The translations under genes were made by a program, and so were the position numbers. This document shows positions 45,880 through 53,486 of a DNA stretch of 53,486 bases, in pieces (the stretch's first letter is position 1; each line of letters opens with the position of its first letter). Source of the DNA: Bacteroidaceae bacterium (GTDB lineage Bacteria > Bacteroidota > Bacteroidia > Bacteroidales > Bacteroidaceae); contig JAILRU010000076.1 of the NCBI GenBank assembly GCA_024697945.1, forward strand, positions 1-53,486, read 5' to 3'. The notes below the pieces were generated by a model. The model was not told the DNA's origin, made no database searches, and was given only the letters and a program-made list of their open reading frames with translations.

Positions 45880-47314
45880 GAAGAACAGTTTCGTACGTGA
45901 GGTGGCGGAGAGGAAGTATGAGTACGGCTTCACCACCGATGTGCAGACGGACATCATTGAGAAGGGACTTTCGGAGGACGTTGTGCGCATCATCTCCCAA
46001 AAGAAAGGCGAACCTGATTGGCTTCTTGAGTTCCGTCTGAACGCCTTCCGCTATTGGCTCACTCAGGAACAGCCCACTTGGGGACATCTGAAAATACCTG
46101 AGATTAACTATCAGGACATCAGCTACTACGCTGCACCATCATCCCCCCTTGGGGGAAAAGAGGGAGGCATTGACCCTGAACTGATGAAGACCTTCGATAA
46201 GCTCGGCATTCCTTTGGAAGAACGTATGGCTTTGGCAGGAACAGCTGTCGATGCCGTGATGGATTCGGTAAGCGTCAAGACGACCTTCCGCGAGAAACTA
46301 CGCGAGAAAGGCATCATCTTCTGTTCTATCAGCGAGGCGGTGCGTGAACATCCCGACTTGGTGCGCGAATACCTGGGCAGTGTCGTCCCGTATAAGGACA
46401 ATTTCTTTGCTGCCCTCAACTCTGCCGTCTTCAGCGACGGCTCCTTTGTCTATATTCCTAAAGGTGTACGCTGCCCAATGGAACTCAGCACCTATTTCCG
46501 CATCAATGCTCGCGGCACAGGTCAGTTCGAGCGGACACTTATTGTTTGCGACGACGATGCTTACGTCAGTTATCTCGAGGGCTGCACAGCTCCGATGCGC
46601 AACGAGAACCAACTCCATGCAGCTATCGTGGAAATCGTGGTGAAGGAACGGGCAGAGGTAAAGTACAGCACTGTGCAAAACTGGTATCCGGGTGACAGCG
46701 AAGGCAAAGGTGGTGTCCTCAACCTCGTTACCAAGCGAGGTCATCTGCGTGGCAGGGACAGCCGTCTCTCTTGGACACAGGTCGAGACGGGTAGCGCTAT
46801 CACATGGAAATACCCCAGTTGTATATTGAGTGGCGACGGCAGTCAGGCTGAATTCTACAGCGTGGCGGTGACCAACAATTATCAGCAAGCCGATACTGGC
46901 ACCAAGATGATACACATCGGGAAGAACACCCGCAGTACTATCATCAGCAAGGGCATCAGTGCAGGCCGTAGTCAGAATGCCTACCGAGGTTTGGTCAAGG
47001 TTACATCCACCGCCGACGGAGCCCGTAACTATAGCAGTTGTGACTCCCTGCTACTCGGTAGTAAATGCGGTGCGCACACTTTTCCCTATATGGATGTGCA
47101 CAACGATACTGCAGTCGTGGAGCACGAGGCAACAACCAGTAAGATTAGCGAGGACCAACTCTTCTATTGCAATCAACGCGGTATCTCGACAGAAGAGGCC
47201 GTTTCGCTTATCGTCAACGGCTATGCTAAGGAGGTCATCAACAAACTGCCTATGGAGTTTGCCGTAGAGGCGCAGAAACTCCTTGGGGTTAGCCTTGAAG
47301 GAGCGGTAGGATAA
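45872..47314 (+). CDS. sufB: Fe-S cluster assembly scaffold protein SufB
   Basis: 480 residues, core of the SufBCD scaffold that builds [4Fe-4S] clusters in the cytoplasm. Diagnostic stretches are present: [19 protein letters not shown], the LEGCTAPM block, and SDGSFVYIP. The C-terminus [16 protein letters not shown] is normal. Residues 90-99 ([10 protein letters not shown], 46139-46168) are encoded by a GC-rich palindrome absent from typical SufB and resembling intergenic hairpins elsewhere in the window; the frame is kept. An AGGAGG-type ribosome-binding site lies inside the end of cvpA. Confidence 0.95.
   Translation: MSEKNSFVREVAERKYEYGFTTDVQTDIIEKGLSEDVVRIISQKKGEPDWLLEFRLNAFRYWLTQEQPTWGHLKIPEINYQDISYYAAPSSPLGGKEGGIDPELMKTFDKLGIPLEERMALAGTAVDAVMDSVSVKTTFREKLREKGIIFCSISEAVREHPDLVREYLGSVVPYKDNFFAALNSAVFSDGSFVYIPKGVRCPMELSTYFRINARGTGQFERTLIVCDDDAYVSYLEGCTAPMRNENQLHAAIVEIVVKERAEVKYSTVQNWYPGDSEGKGGVLNLVTKRGHLRGRDSRLSWTQVETGSAITWKYPSCILSGDGSQAEFYSVAVTNNYQQADTGTKMIHIGKNTRSTIISKGISAGRSQNAYRGLVKVTSTADGARNYSSCDSLLLGSKCGAHTFPYMDVHNDTAVVEHEATTSKISEDQLFYCNQRGISTEEAVSLIVNGYAKEVINKLPMEFAVEAQKLLGVSLEGAVG
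46139..46168 (+). repeat. REP-like GC-rich palindrome inside sufB
   Basis: CCCCCC-TT-GGGGG followed by AAAAGAGGGAGG. The same layout (C run, short loop, G run, then a second G-rich block) occurs downstream of the giant genes at 18053-18082 and 24099-24131. Here it adds [10 protein letters not shown] to SufB without breaking the frame. Confidence 0.6.
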
Positions 47315-47330
47315 TTGAATATTGAGATTC

Positions 47331-48077
47331 ATGTTACAGATAAATAACTTACATGCCTGTATCAACGGCAAAGAAATATTAAAAGGCATCAATCTGACGG
47401 TGAATGACGGCGAGGTGCATGCCATCATGGGACTCAACGGTGCCGGAAAGAGTACCCTCTCCAACGTCATTGTGGGACATCCTGCCTACGAAGTGACTGA
47501 GGGCAGCATTACCTGGGATGGCAAGGACCTGCTTTCTCTTAAGCCCGAAGAGCGAGCCCACGAAGGCATTTTCCTTAGTTTCCAACAGCCTGTCGAGATA
47601 CCGGGCGTTTCGATGGTCAACTTTATGCGTGCTGCTCTCAATGCCAAGCGCAAATATCAGGGGCTTGAACCCATGCCGGCCGGTGACTTCCTCAAACTCA
47701 TGCGTCAGAAGCGCAGTATCGTCGAACTTGACAGCAAACTGACCAGTCGCAGCGTAAACGAGGGCTTTTCTGGTGGCGAGAAGAAACGTAACGAAATCTT
47801 CCAAATGGCAATGCTCGAGCCAAAGCTTACCATCCTTGATGAGACAGACAGTGGACTCGACGTAGATGCTTTGCGCATTGTGGCCGAGGGCTTCAACAAA
47901 CTGCGCCGCCCGGAGTCGAGCGCCATTGTCATCACGCATTATAAGCGCCTGCTTGACTACCTGAAGCCAGACATTGTGCATGTGCTCATCGACGGCCGCA
48001 TCGTGAAAACGGCAGGTCCAGAGTTGGCTACAGAGATAGAGAATCGCGGATTCGACTGGATTAGGAACGGACAATGA
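47331..48077 (+). CDS. sufC: Fe-S cluster assembly ATPase SufC
   Basis: 248 residues from the ATG at 47331, preferred over an in-frame TTG nine bases upstream. ABC-type ATPase with Walker A GLNGAGKST (34-42), signature FSGGEKKRNEI (about 147-157) and Walker B LTILDETDSGLD (about 166-177). It powers the SufBCD complex. Its end overlaps the sufD start in an ATGA. Length and motifs are normal. Confidence 0.96.
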   Translation: MLQINNLHACINGKEILKGINLTVNDGEVHAIMGLNGAGKSTLSNVIVGHPAYEVTEGSITWDGKDLLSLKPEERAHEGIFLSFQQPVEIPGVSMVNFMRAALNAKRKYQGLEPMPAGDFLKLMRQKRSIVELDSKLTSRSVNEGFSGGEKKRNEIFQMAMLEPKLTILDETDSGLDVDALRIVAEGFNKLRRPESSAIVITHYKRLLDYLKPDIVHVLIDGRIVKTAGPELATEIENRGFDWIRNGQ

Positions 48078-49282
48078 ATCAATACATCGACTTCTATAGC
48101 GAGGTGCGCGACACGATAGCAGCCCGTAGTTGTGCCGAGATGAATGCAGGGCGCGAAGCAGCCTTGCAGACGTTCTCCGCACAGGGTTTCCCTTCACCGA
48201 AGGCGGAACGTTACCGCTATGCGAAGGTCGAGGCTGACTTCTCGCCGAACTATGGTATTGCCCTCACGCCGCTCGGCGGACAATTGCCACCCTATTGTTT
48301 CCGTATTGCAGATGCTGAGCCTCGCGTGCGCGTATTATATAATAATGTAGCAGATACGACAGACAGCATAGTGGCACTGAACACCATGCTCTGTGTGGAT
48401 ACATTGGTTGTACATGTGCCGCGAGGCGTGCGTGTGGAGCATCCCATACAAATCAGCAATCTGCTGAAAGGCGAGCAGGACACAATGGTCTGCCGTCGCA
48501 TTCTCATCGTAATGGACAAACTGGCTGAGGCTGATGTCATCATCACGGAGCGTGCTGCCAGCCAGAGCCGCTTCCTGACCAATCAAGTCGTGGAGGTCGT
48601 GATGGGCTCCGGCTCGCATCTCAGCCTCTATGAGATAGAGGAGACACACCTCCTCTGCACACGCTACAACAGTGTCTTCGTCCAGCAAGGACGCGACAGC
48701 CATTTGCACCACACCAGCCTGACGCTCTTCAATGGCCACACGCGCAACCGCCTCGATGTCCGGTTGCAAGGCGAAGGCAGCGAGGTGACAGCGAACGGCT
48801 GCGTCATTGCCGACAAGATGCAGCGTGTCGATAACAATACGCTCATCGACCATCAGGTTCCCCATTGCCAAAGCAACGAACTCTACAAGTACGTCCTCGA
48901 CGACAGCGCCGTCGGTGCTTTTGCCGGCAAGGTGTTGGTGCGCGAGGGGGCACAGAAGACTGTGAGTCAGGAGACGAATGCCAATCTCTGTGTCACGCGT
49001 TCAGCCCGGATGTACACCCAGCCGATGCTTGAAATCTATGCTGACGACGTAAAGTGCAGTCATGGTAGCACAGTTGGGCAGATGGACGAAGCAGCTCTCT
49101 TCTATATGCGGCAGCGCGGCATCGACGAAAAGGAGGCCCGGTTGTTACTAAAGGCCGCCTTTATCACCGAAGTCATCGAAAACATTCCCCTTGAATCGCT
49201 CCGCGACCGCCTGCACGTGCTGGTGGATAAGCGCTTGAGGGGCGAACTCAGCAAATGCGAAGGATGCAAACTATGCAAGTAA
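48074..49282 (+). CDS. sufD: Fe-S cluster assembly protein SufD
   Basis: 402 residues, structural partner of SufB in the scaffold. The beta-helix core contains DNNTLIDHQVPHCQSNELYK and the conserved EIYADDVKCSHGSTVGQMDE with the conserved His and Cys region, and the C-terminus has FYMRQRGIDEKEARLLLKAAF. It overlaps sufC by 4 bp and sufS by 10 bp or more. The N-terminal helical part is less conserved, as usual. Confidence 0.95.
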   Translation: MNQYIDFYSEVRDTIAARSCAEMNAGREAALQTFSAQGFPSPKAERYRYAKVEADFSPNYGIALTPLGGQLPPYCFRIADAEPRVRVLYNNVADTTDSIVALNTMLCVDTLVVHVPRGVRVEHPIQISNLLKGEQDTMVCRRILIVMDKLAEADVIITERAASQSRFLTNQVVEVVMGSGSHLSLYEIEETHLLCTRYNSVFVQQGRDSHLHHTSLTLFNGHTRNRLDVRLQGEGSEVTANGCVIADKMQRVDNNTLIDHQVPHCQSNELYKYVLDDSAVGAFAGKVLVREGAQKTVSQETNANLCVTRSARMYTQPMLEIYADDVKCSHGSTVGQMDEAALFYMRQRGIDEKEARLLLKAAFITEVIENIPLESLRDRLHVLVDKRLRGELSKCEGCKLCK

Positions 49283-50484
49283 AAAACGACTTTCCCATTC
49301 TTGATAAGGTCCTCTACGGGAAGTATCCTCTCGTCTATCTCGACAATGCTGCGACAACGCAGAAGCCGCGACAAGTCGTGGAGGCAATGACGGAGGAATA
49401 CTACAACGTCAATGCCAACGTGCATCGCGGCGTGCATTTCCTTTCGCAGCAGGCCACAGAGCTTCATGAGGCTTCGCGCGAGACGGTTCGCCGCTTCCTG
49501 AATGCCCGCAGTACAGCCGAGATTGTCTTCACACGCGGCACCACCGAGAGCATCAACCTCGTGGCCTCCTGCTTCGGCTGGGCCTTTATGAAGGAGGGCG
49601 ACGAGGTCATTCTCAGCGAAATGGAGCACCACAGCAACATCGTCTCGTGGCAACTCCTACAGGCTCGCCAGGGAATCCGCCTGCGTGTCATACCCATTAC
49701 GGACGACGGCCTGCTCAACATGGATGAGTACGAAAAGCTCTTCAACGAGCGTACTCGCATCGTCAGTGTTACCCACGTCAGCAATGTCCTTGGCACCATC
49801 AATCCTGTCCGCGACATCATCCGCATTGCCCACGAGCATGGCGTTCCCGTCCTCATCGATGGCGCACAGAGCACACCCCACATGCCCATCGACGTACAGG
49901 AACTCGACTGCGACTTCTTCGCTTTCAGCGGACACAAGATATATGGGCCGACAGGTATCGGCGTGCTCTATGGAAAAGAGGATTGGCTCGACCGCATTCC
50001 GCCATACATGGGTGGCGGCGAGATGATTAAGAACGTCAGCTTCGAGCATACCACATTTGGCGAGTTGCCTTTCAAGTTCGAGGCCGGTACGCCGGACTAT
50101 ATAGCATCTACAGGTCTGGCAAGAGCACTCGATTATATCCGTTCCATAGGTTTTGAATATATTGAAGCACACGAACGCGACCTGACAACATACGCCATGC
50201 AGCGCATGATGGAGATAGAGGGCATGCACATCTTCGGTCCCAAGGACATCACCCATCACGATGCCGTCATCAGCTTCTTGGTGGGGACCATCCACCACCT
50301 TGACATGGGTACCCTGCTCGACCGTCTCGGCATCGCTATCCGCACAGGCCACCATTGTGCAGAACCCCTTATGCACCGCTTGGGCATTGAGGGAACATGC
50401 CGCGCCAGCTTCGCCCTCTACAACACACGCGAAGACATTGACGCCCTCGTCGATGCCATCCACCGCATCAGCCAGATGTTTTAA
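49273..50484 (+). CDS. sufS: Cysteine desulfurase SufS
   Basis: 403 residues from the ATG at 49273, chosen because GAAGGA lies about 8 bases upstream and MQVKNDFPIL matches the family start; ATGs at 49255 and 49264 are alternatives. PLP-dependent enzyme that takes sulfur from cysteine for Fe-S assembly. K222 in SGHKIYGPTG binds PLP and C362 in RTGHHCAEPLM is the catalytic cysteine, in the SufS (type II) arrangement. No SufE or SufU is seen in the window. Last gene of the operon. Confidence 0.95.
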   Translation: MQVKNDFPILDKVLYGKYPLVYLDNAATTQKPRQVVEAMTEEYYNVNANVHRGVHFLSQQATELHEASRETVRRFLNARSTAEIVFTRGTTESINLVASCFGWAFMKEGDEVILSEMEHHSNIVSWQLLQARQGIRLRVIPITDDGLLNMDEYEKLFNERTRIVSVTHVSNVLGTINPVRDIIRIAHEHGVPVLIDGAQSTPHMPIDVQELDCDFFAFSGHKIYGPTGIGVLYGKEDWLDRIPPYMGGGEMIKNVSFEHTTFGELPFKFEAGTPDYIASTGLARALDYIRSIGFEYIEAHERDLTTYAMQRMMEIEGMHIFGPKDITHHDAVISFLVGTIHHLDMGTLLDRLGIAIRTGHHCAEPLMHRLGIEGTCRASFALYNTREDIDALVDAIHRISQMF

Positions 50485-50631
50485 CTAACATTGCGCCTTT
50501 CTTGCGCTCCAGTAGGTATTCTTGGACACTTTAGTGCCAAGGCGGGTTCTTCGCTTGTCGTTTCGTCCGAGAAGCAGATGATGTTGAGACAACGGAGATT
50601 TGATACCAACTGATAGTTTTTCCCAAGTTTC

Positions 50632-50662
50632 TTGGAGCAAAAGAGAAAAAGTCGTACCTTTG
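50632..50662 (+). promoter_or_regulatory. Promoter of the truncated nucleotidyltransferase gene
   Basis: TTG (50632-50634), 20 bp, TACCTTTG (50655-50662) followed by GC, 25 bases before the ATG at 50688. Its good match suggests the remnant is still transcribed. Confidence 0.7.
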
Positions 50663-50687
50663 CAGCATAGATCTAACTGAAACACTT

Positions 50688-50825
50688 ATGAGCACACAGA
50701 TGATGAACAAGGCCATTGCCGACTACTTCAAGACGCAGCCCGTCGTGAAGGCATGGCTCTTCGGCTCTTTCGCTCGCGGTGAGGACACCCCGTTGAGCGA
50801 TGTCGACAACATCGAAACATTATAA
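50688..50825 (+). pseudogene. Truncated MNT-type nucleotidyltransferase
   Basis: 45 codons: MSTQMMNKAIADYFKTQPVV followed by the signature GSFARGEDTPLSDVD, the Pol-beta-like minimal nucleotidyltransferase motif GSxARG...SDxD. The reading frame ends only seven residues after this motif (NIETL), whereas family members are about 95-110 residues long, so the third catalytic Asp and C-terminal half are missing. MNT proteins usually pair with HEPN toxins as antitoxins that AMPylate the toxin. The next gene starts 3 bp after the stop, consistent with an internal deletion that kept the operon. A truncated but expressed peptide cannot be excluded. Confidence 0.75.
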
Positions 50826-50828
50826 GCA

Positions 50829-51059
50829 ATGGACAACAAAGATTACGCCCTGGCATTGGCACTGAAGAAGCAGGAATTCATCCGTCGAATCATGGACGAG
50901 ATAAGCCTTGACACGCTTGATTCGTGGTATGACATGTACGAGGAAGCCCGTTACGTGGCTTCATTGAATAGCGATGAACCCGAGTTGAAGGAATTTCTGA
51001 CAAACTATGAGGCTTCATTCGGTCATTGGTCCAGACAGAAGGAAATAGAAGCCCTATAA
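50829..51059 (+). CDS. Small hypothetical protein behind the MNT remnant
   Basis: 76 residues, acidic and mostly helical (MDNKDYALALALKKQEFIRR...). No signal peptide, membrane segment or HEPN RxxxxH motif is visible, and I do not recognise the family. It starts 3 bp after the stop of the truncated nucleotidyltransferase and shares its promoter, so it may be a leftover partner or an unrelated small regulator. The residue mix and start context look like a real gene. Confidence 0.6.
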   Translation: MDNKDYALALALKKQEFIRRIMDEISLDTLDSWYDMYEEARYVASLNSDEPELKEFLTNYEASFGHWSRQKEIEAL

Positions 51060-51064
51060 TATGA

Positions 51065-51853
51065 CTATGGACTTCTACGCACGGTAGCTTTCATTATCAT
51101 ATCATCCTTCGCTCCGATCATATTAATCTGTTTCACGACAGGTGTCTTACCTTTTTCTTCGTAGTCAATCTGATAGCGTATACGACTGCCATACCCAACA
51201 TGTGTTTCACCTTTGAATTGCGTCATCCGCAAAGTGGTGCTATCAAAGTATGCAGTGCCAGTAATCTCAGTAGCATAGTATTTCCTCTTCTTTGGTTCAA
51301 AACTAATGCGGTACACAGCTCTACCTGAGGCATCGCTAATATTATAGGCTGTTATTATATGTTCATCAAGTCCTTCAATCGTTTTCTTCAATATATCATT
51401 CGAAGACTTTATCTCATTCCATGAAAAGTATTCTTTATGCATTCGGACAGGATTCACTGCAGCCCAATTGAGAAGGAACTATTCTATTGAGATAGTGTCC
51501 CGAAGAGTCAACTTGAGTGGTCCTTCATAATGGAACTTTTCCAACTTCAATTTTTCAAGACCGAAACCGGCTTCTGCTGAGAAGTTGCAAGTGACAGCAA
51601 ATGAGGAGGGCGATCCTTCACCGAAAGTTGCCTCTATTTGATATCTATTTGTTTTAGGTTTCTGATGTGCGTCAAGTATAATCTTCTCAATGACTTGCTT
51701 CAGTAACTTCTTAGGACGTTTTATGGGTTTGATGGCAAACGAGCTGACAGAGTCCTCCATCTCTGTCTCCCAATAAGCGGAGTCAGAAAGCTCTTGACTG
51801 GAGGCAGAGAGCGACCATACGAGCAAGATGATTATTATGTGTACTCCTTTCAT
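51065..51853 (-). pseudogene. Secreted hypothetical protein split by an in-frame TAG
   Basis: The upstream part (51479-51853) encodes a signal peptide MKGVHIIIILLVWSLSASSQ and 124 residues ending LRDTISIE. After a single TAG (51479-51481) the same frame continues without interruption: FLLNWAAVNPVRMHKEYF, then about 120 more residues to 51065. The two halves together (about 261 residues) form one plausible domain seen in Bacteroidetes outer-surface proteins related to carboxypeptidase-regulatory-like proteins; this relation is tentative. The downstream half has only a GTG (51455-51457) as a possible restart and no signal peptide of its own. A nonsense mutation, or a sequencing error, is the simplest explanation; recoding is possible but unsupported. 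Confidence 0.75.
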
Positions 51854-51880
51854 GGCAAGTGCAACGTTACGTTTTATTTA

Positions 51881-52690
51881 TTATTTCACTCCAATCATCT
51901 TTGGCTTGACTTCTTTCCCGTGAGGCCAGTAACGAAAAATTAAGAAATGTGTGTACATAGAGTCTGGAAAAGAGATGATGCTCCCAGTCTTATCTCTATG
52001 CCTTTTGTATGGGAAGTACGAACTCTTCAACTCGACAGGTAACGGAATCTCCAATTTCTTCAGTTGCGTCACAAGTTCCTTTTCTGTAAGTGGTCCGTAC
52101 AGGTCAGTCGTCAGGCGGTTTATAACCCAGAAGTCGAAATCCTTGCTCTCGAAAATAAGTCTCTGCCCTTCGTAGGTATAAAATCTCTCGATAAGATTGT
52201 CTAATGGCCAATCTTTATATTCTTCGTCGAAGAGGTGCGAATAGCCGAGGATGCGACCAGGAAGACGACACTCCAAAATTATCCATTTATCCAAAAATAA
52301 CTCACGATGTACGTGACCAAAATTCAAATATTTAGCTATCCTATAGTATGGCAAATAAAGCGTATCCGTCCTGTTTGAGGGCCGATGTACGTATAGTGGA
52401 TATATGTATTGAAACTCTTCGGTGGAGTCACCATCATGGGACATCCTAAACCCACTGGAGTCAAGACACCAAAGGTTATGCGTTCCTGCATCATAGAATG
52501 GAGTTCCCTGAATATGAGTGGTATCTATAAAAGAACTATCCGGTCGGTAAATCTTGAACAATATGTCTCCATCATCAGTTATAGAATCAAATGTATATAA
52601 TCCGACCTCTGGACCACTCTCACAGCAGATGCATGTGGTGAGTATGCATAGGATTGTACCTAATTGCAAGATTCTTTTGTGGTTCTTCAT
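51881..52690 (-). CDS. Putative lipoprotein of unknown function
   Basis: 269 residues from the ATG at 52688-52690 (MKNHKRILQLGTILCILTTC), chosen because an upstream in-frame start would fall beyond the promoter box at 52724. The hydrophobic stretch ends in TTCICCES, a probable lipobox with the lipidated Cys at about residue 20-24. The mature part has many aromatic and charged residues and no recognised domain. It precedes the split secreted-protein gene by 27 bp in the same direction, so the two probably formed one operon. Confidence 0.65.
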   Translation of the reverse strand: MKNHKRILQLGTILCILTTCICCESGPEVGLYTFDSITDDGDILFKIYRPDSSFIDTTHIQGTPFYDAGTHNLWCLDSSGFRMSHDGDSTEEFQYIYPLYVHRPSNRTDTLYLPYYRIAKYLNFGHVHRELFLDKWIILECRLPGRILGYSHLFDEEYKDWPLDNLIERFYTYEGQRLIFESKDFDFWVINRLTTDLYGPLTEKELVTQLKKLEIPLPVELKSSYFPYKRHRDKTGSIISFPDSMYTHFLIFRYWPHGKEVKPKMIGVK

Positions 52691-52723
52691 AGTAGTTTGA
52701 GATTTTGCTCTGCTATTTCGGCA

Positions 52724-52753
52724 CAAAGTTACGATTTCTTTCTGATTCTGCAA
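52724..52753 (-). promoter_or_regulatory. Promoter of the lipoprotein gene
   Basis: Minus strand TTG (52751-52753), 19 bp, TAACTTTG (52724-52731). It sets the start of the gene at 52690. Confidence 0.7.
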
Positions 52754-52941
52754 GGCAGGAAGGGGAAAATATCAGATTAAGGATTAAAGATTAATGATTA
52801 GGAGGGATTATATTAGCTGTTCTTAACACTTCGGCGGGGTGTTTTACATATTGAAAGACAAGAGGATAGGGTATTTAAATAAAATTATTGAAGGCTTCTT
52901 AAATAGCTTTAAAAAATTATGAGGGAATGTATAAAACCAAC

Positions 52942-52949
52942 TATCTTTG
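52942..52949 (+). promoter_or_regulatory. Possible distal promoter of the HU-like gene
   Basis: TATCTTTG followed by GC, a -7 match without a clear -33 box. It would give a leader of about 245 bases before the ATG at 53200. That leader includes the three hairpin repeats at 53081-53143; no other gene is seen in it. Confidence 0.45.
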
Positions 52950-53080
52950 CGGTCGTGAGAGTTAATAATAATTGTCAAACCACCCAAATCCTCAGCCAAA
53001 TGAAAAGGTGTCTGCAAGGAGAAAAGGAGCGTCCTCCACCTGTATGATTTGAGGGGAAAAATAAGGTCCTGGACTTCTCG

Positions 53081-53143
53081 TGAAAGGTTCCGTTCCTTTC
53101 TTGAAAGGTTCCGTTCCTTTTTTGAAAGGTTCCGTTCCTTTCC
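53081..53143 (+). repeat. Three 21-bp tandem repeats, each a small hairpin
   Basis: Units start at 53081, 53102 and 53123. Each contains GAAAGG-TTCCGTT-CCTTTC, so each copy can fold into a 6-bp stem with a 7-base loop. They lie about 60 bp upstream of the HU-like gene start. Confidence 0.85.
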
Positions 53144-53199
53144 AAACGCCTCAAAAACCCTATTTTTTAACATAAAATTAACATTTAAAAATTACAACT

Positions 53200-53486
53200 A
53201 TGGCTTTTTATAGAAAAACCAAGTTGAACAGGGGAACAAAAGAGAATCCCGTGTTATCATACATTCCTCGCGCAGTGCTTGTGGGTAAGCAGATTACCAC
53301 GAAGGAATTGTCGAAGCGTATTGCCGCCGAGAGCACGGCCTCGGTGGCTGACGTGCGTGCCGTGCTGACTGCTTTGCCTGGCGTGATGGGCATGTACATG
53401 TCGCTCGGACGCTCGGTGAAGCTGGACGGCATTGGCTCGTTCCAATACACCATCGGTTGTAAGGGCAATGAGGTCGATAGCCCTGA
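53200..53486 (+). CDS. HU-like DNA-binding protein (C-terminus outside window)
   Basis: 95 visible residues starting MAFYRKTKLNRGTKENPVLS. The pattern TTKELSKRIAAESTASVADVRAVL followed by a beta-arm region (LGRSVKLDGIGSFQYTIG) matches the HU-like family common in Bacteroidetes, which bind DNA and are longer than classic HU. The gene runs off the right edge. A long leader with hairpin repeats precedes it. Function beyond DNA binding is unknown. Confidence 0.8.
   Translation, partial: MAFYRKTKLNRGTKENPVLSYIPRAVLVGKQITTKELSKRIAAESTASVADVRAVLTALPGVMGMYMSLGRSVKLDGIGSFQYTIGCKGNEVDSP

Noticed and set aside
50521..50541. Terminator after sufS (CTTGGACACT...AGTGCCAAG)
   Set aside because: The stem has a mismatch, a loop of only two bases and no T tract; not convincing.
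52844..53173. 109-codon minus-strand frame containing ERNLSKKERNLSRKERNLS
   Set aside because: The repeats in the frame come from the 21-bp DNA hairpin repeats; there is no promoter or recognised family, and it lies in the leader of the HU-like gene.

Overview
The window looks like a chromosomal segment of a gut-type Bacteroidales bacterium, most likely Prevotella or a close relative. The reasons are the Bacteroidetes promoter signature (TTTG, 19-20 bp, TAnnTTTG) seen upstream of most transcription units, the gene order rimP-nusA-infB-cvpA-sufBCDS, large secreted proteins with GLUG repeats and dockerin-like tails, and a C-terminal NLAGQR-type sorting tail. The species cannot be fixed from the sequence alone.

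Layout. 1-2712: an IS21-family insertion sequence (istB cut by the window edge, istA), whose left end carries about ten copies of a 20-bp motif. 2865-4708: a two-gene RloA/RloB-type ATPase plus Toprim-like nuclease module, probable phage defence. 4709-6437: a gene-poor junction region with the 3' half of a tRNA-Met(CAT) plus its terminator (a probable attachment-site scar), two arrays of short direct repeats, a perfect 48-bp palindrome and the decayed start of a possible HU-like gene. I infer that an integrated element lies to the left of the tRNA fragment and that the defence pair is its cargo.

6438-31044: a surface-protein locus. A 990-residue secreted multidomain protein is divergent from a membrane-anchored AraC-type regulator. 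Three giant tandem paralogues follow (2331, 1903 and 2303 residues). They share signal peptide, several GLUG/beta-helix blocks, two Cys-x-x-Cys knuckles, a carbohydrate-binding-like central module and a C-terminal dockerin pair. The outer two also carry a beta-propeller-like module that the middle one lacks. Each has its own promoter and its own downstream hairpins.

31545-40278: housekeeping and sugar genes on the minus strand. An overlapping GNAT-like protein/parE/coaD operon is followed by a PfkB sugar kinase upstream of a GH2 beta-galactosidase. These two units share an almost identical promoter cassette with four 7-bp repeats.

40451-50484: a plus-strand operon for translation and Fe-S assembly: rimP, nusA, infB, cvpA, sufB, sufC, sufD, sufS, tightly spaced or overlapping. 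sufB contains an in-frame GC-rich palindromic insert.

50632-53486: a degraded edge. It holds a truncated MNT nucleotidyltransferase with a small partner gene, a secreted-protein gene split by an in-frame TAG, a lipoprotein, three 21-bp hairpin repeats in a long leader, and the start of an HU-like DNA-binding protein that runs off the window.
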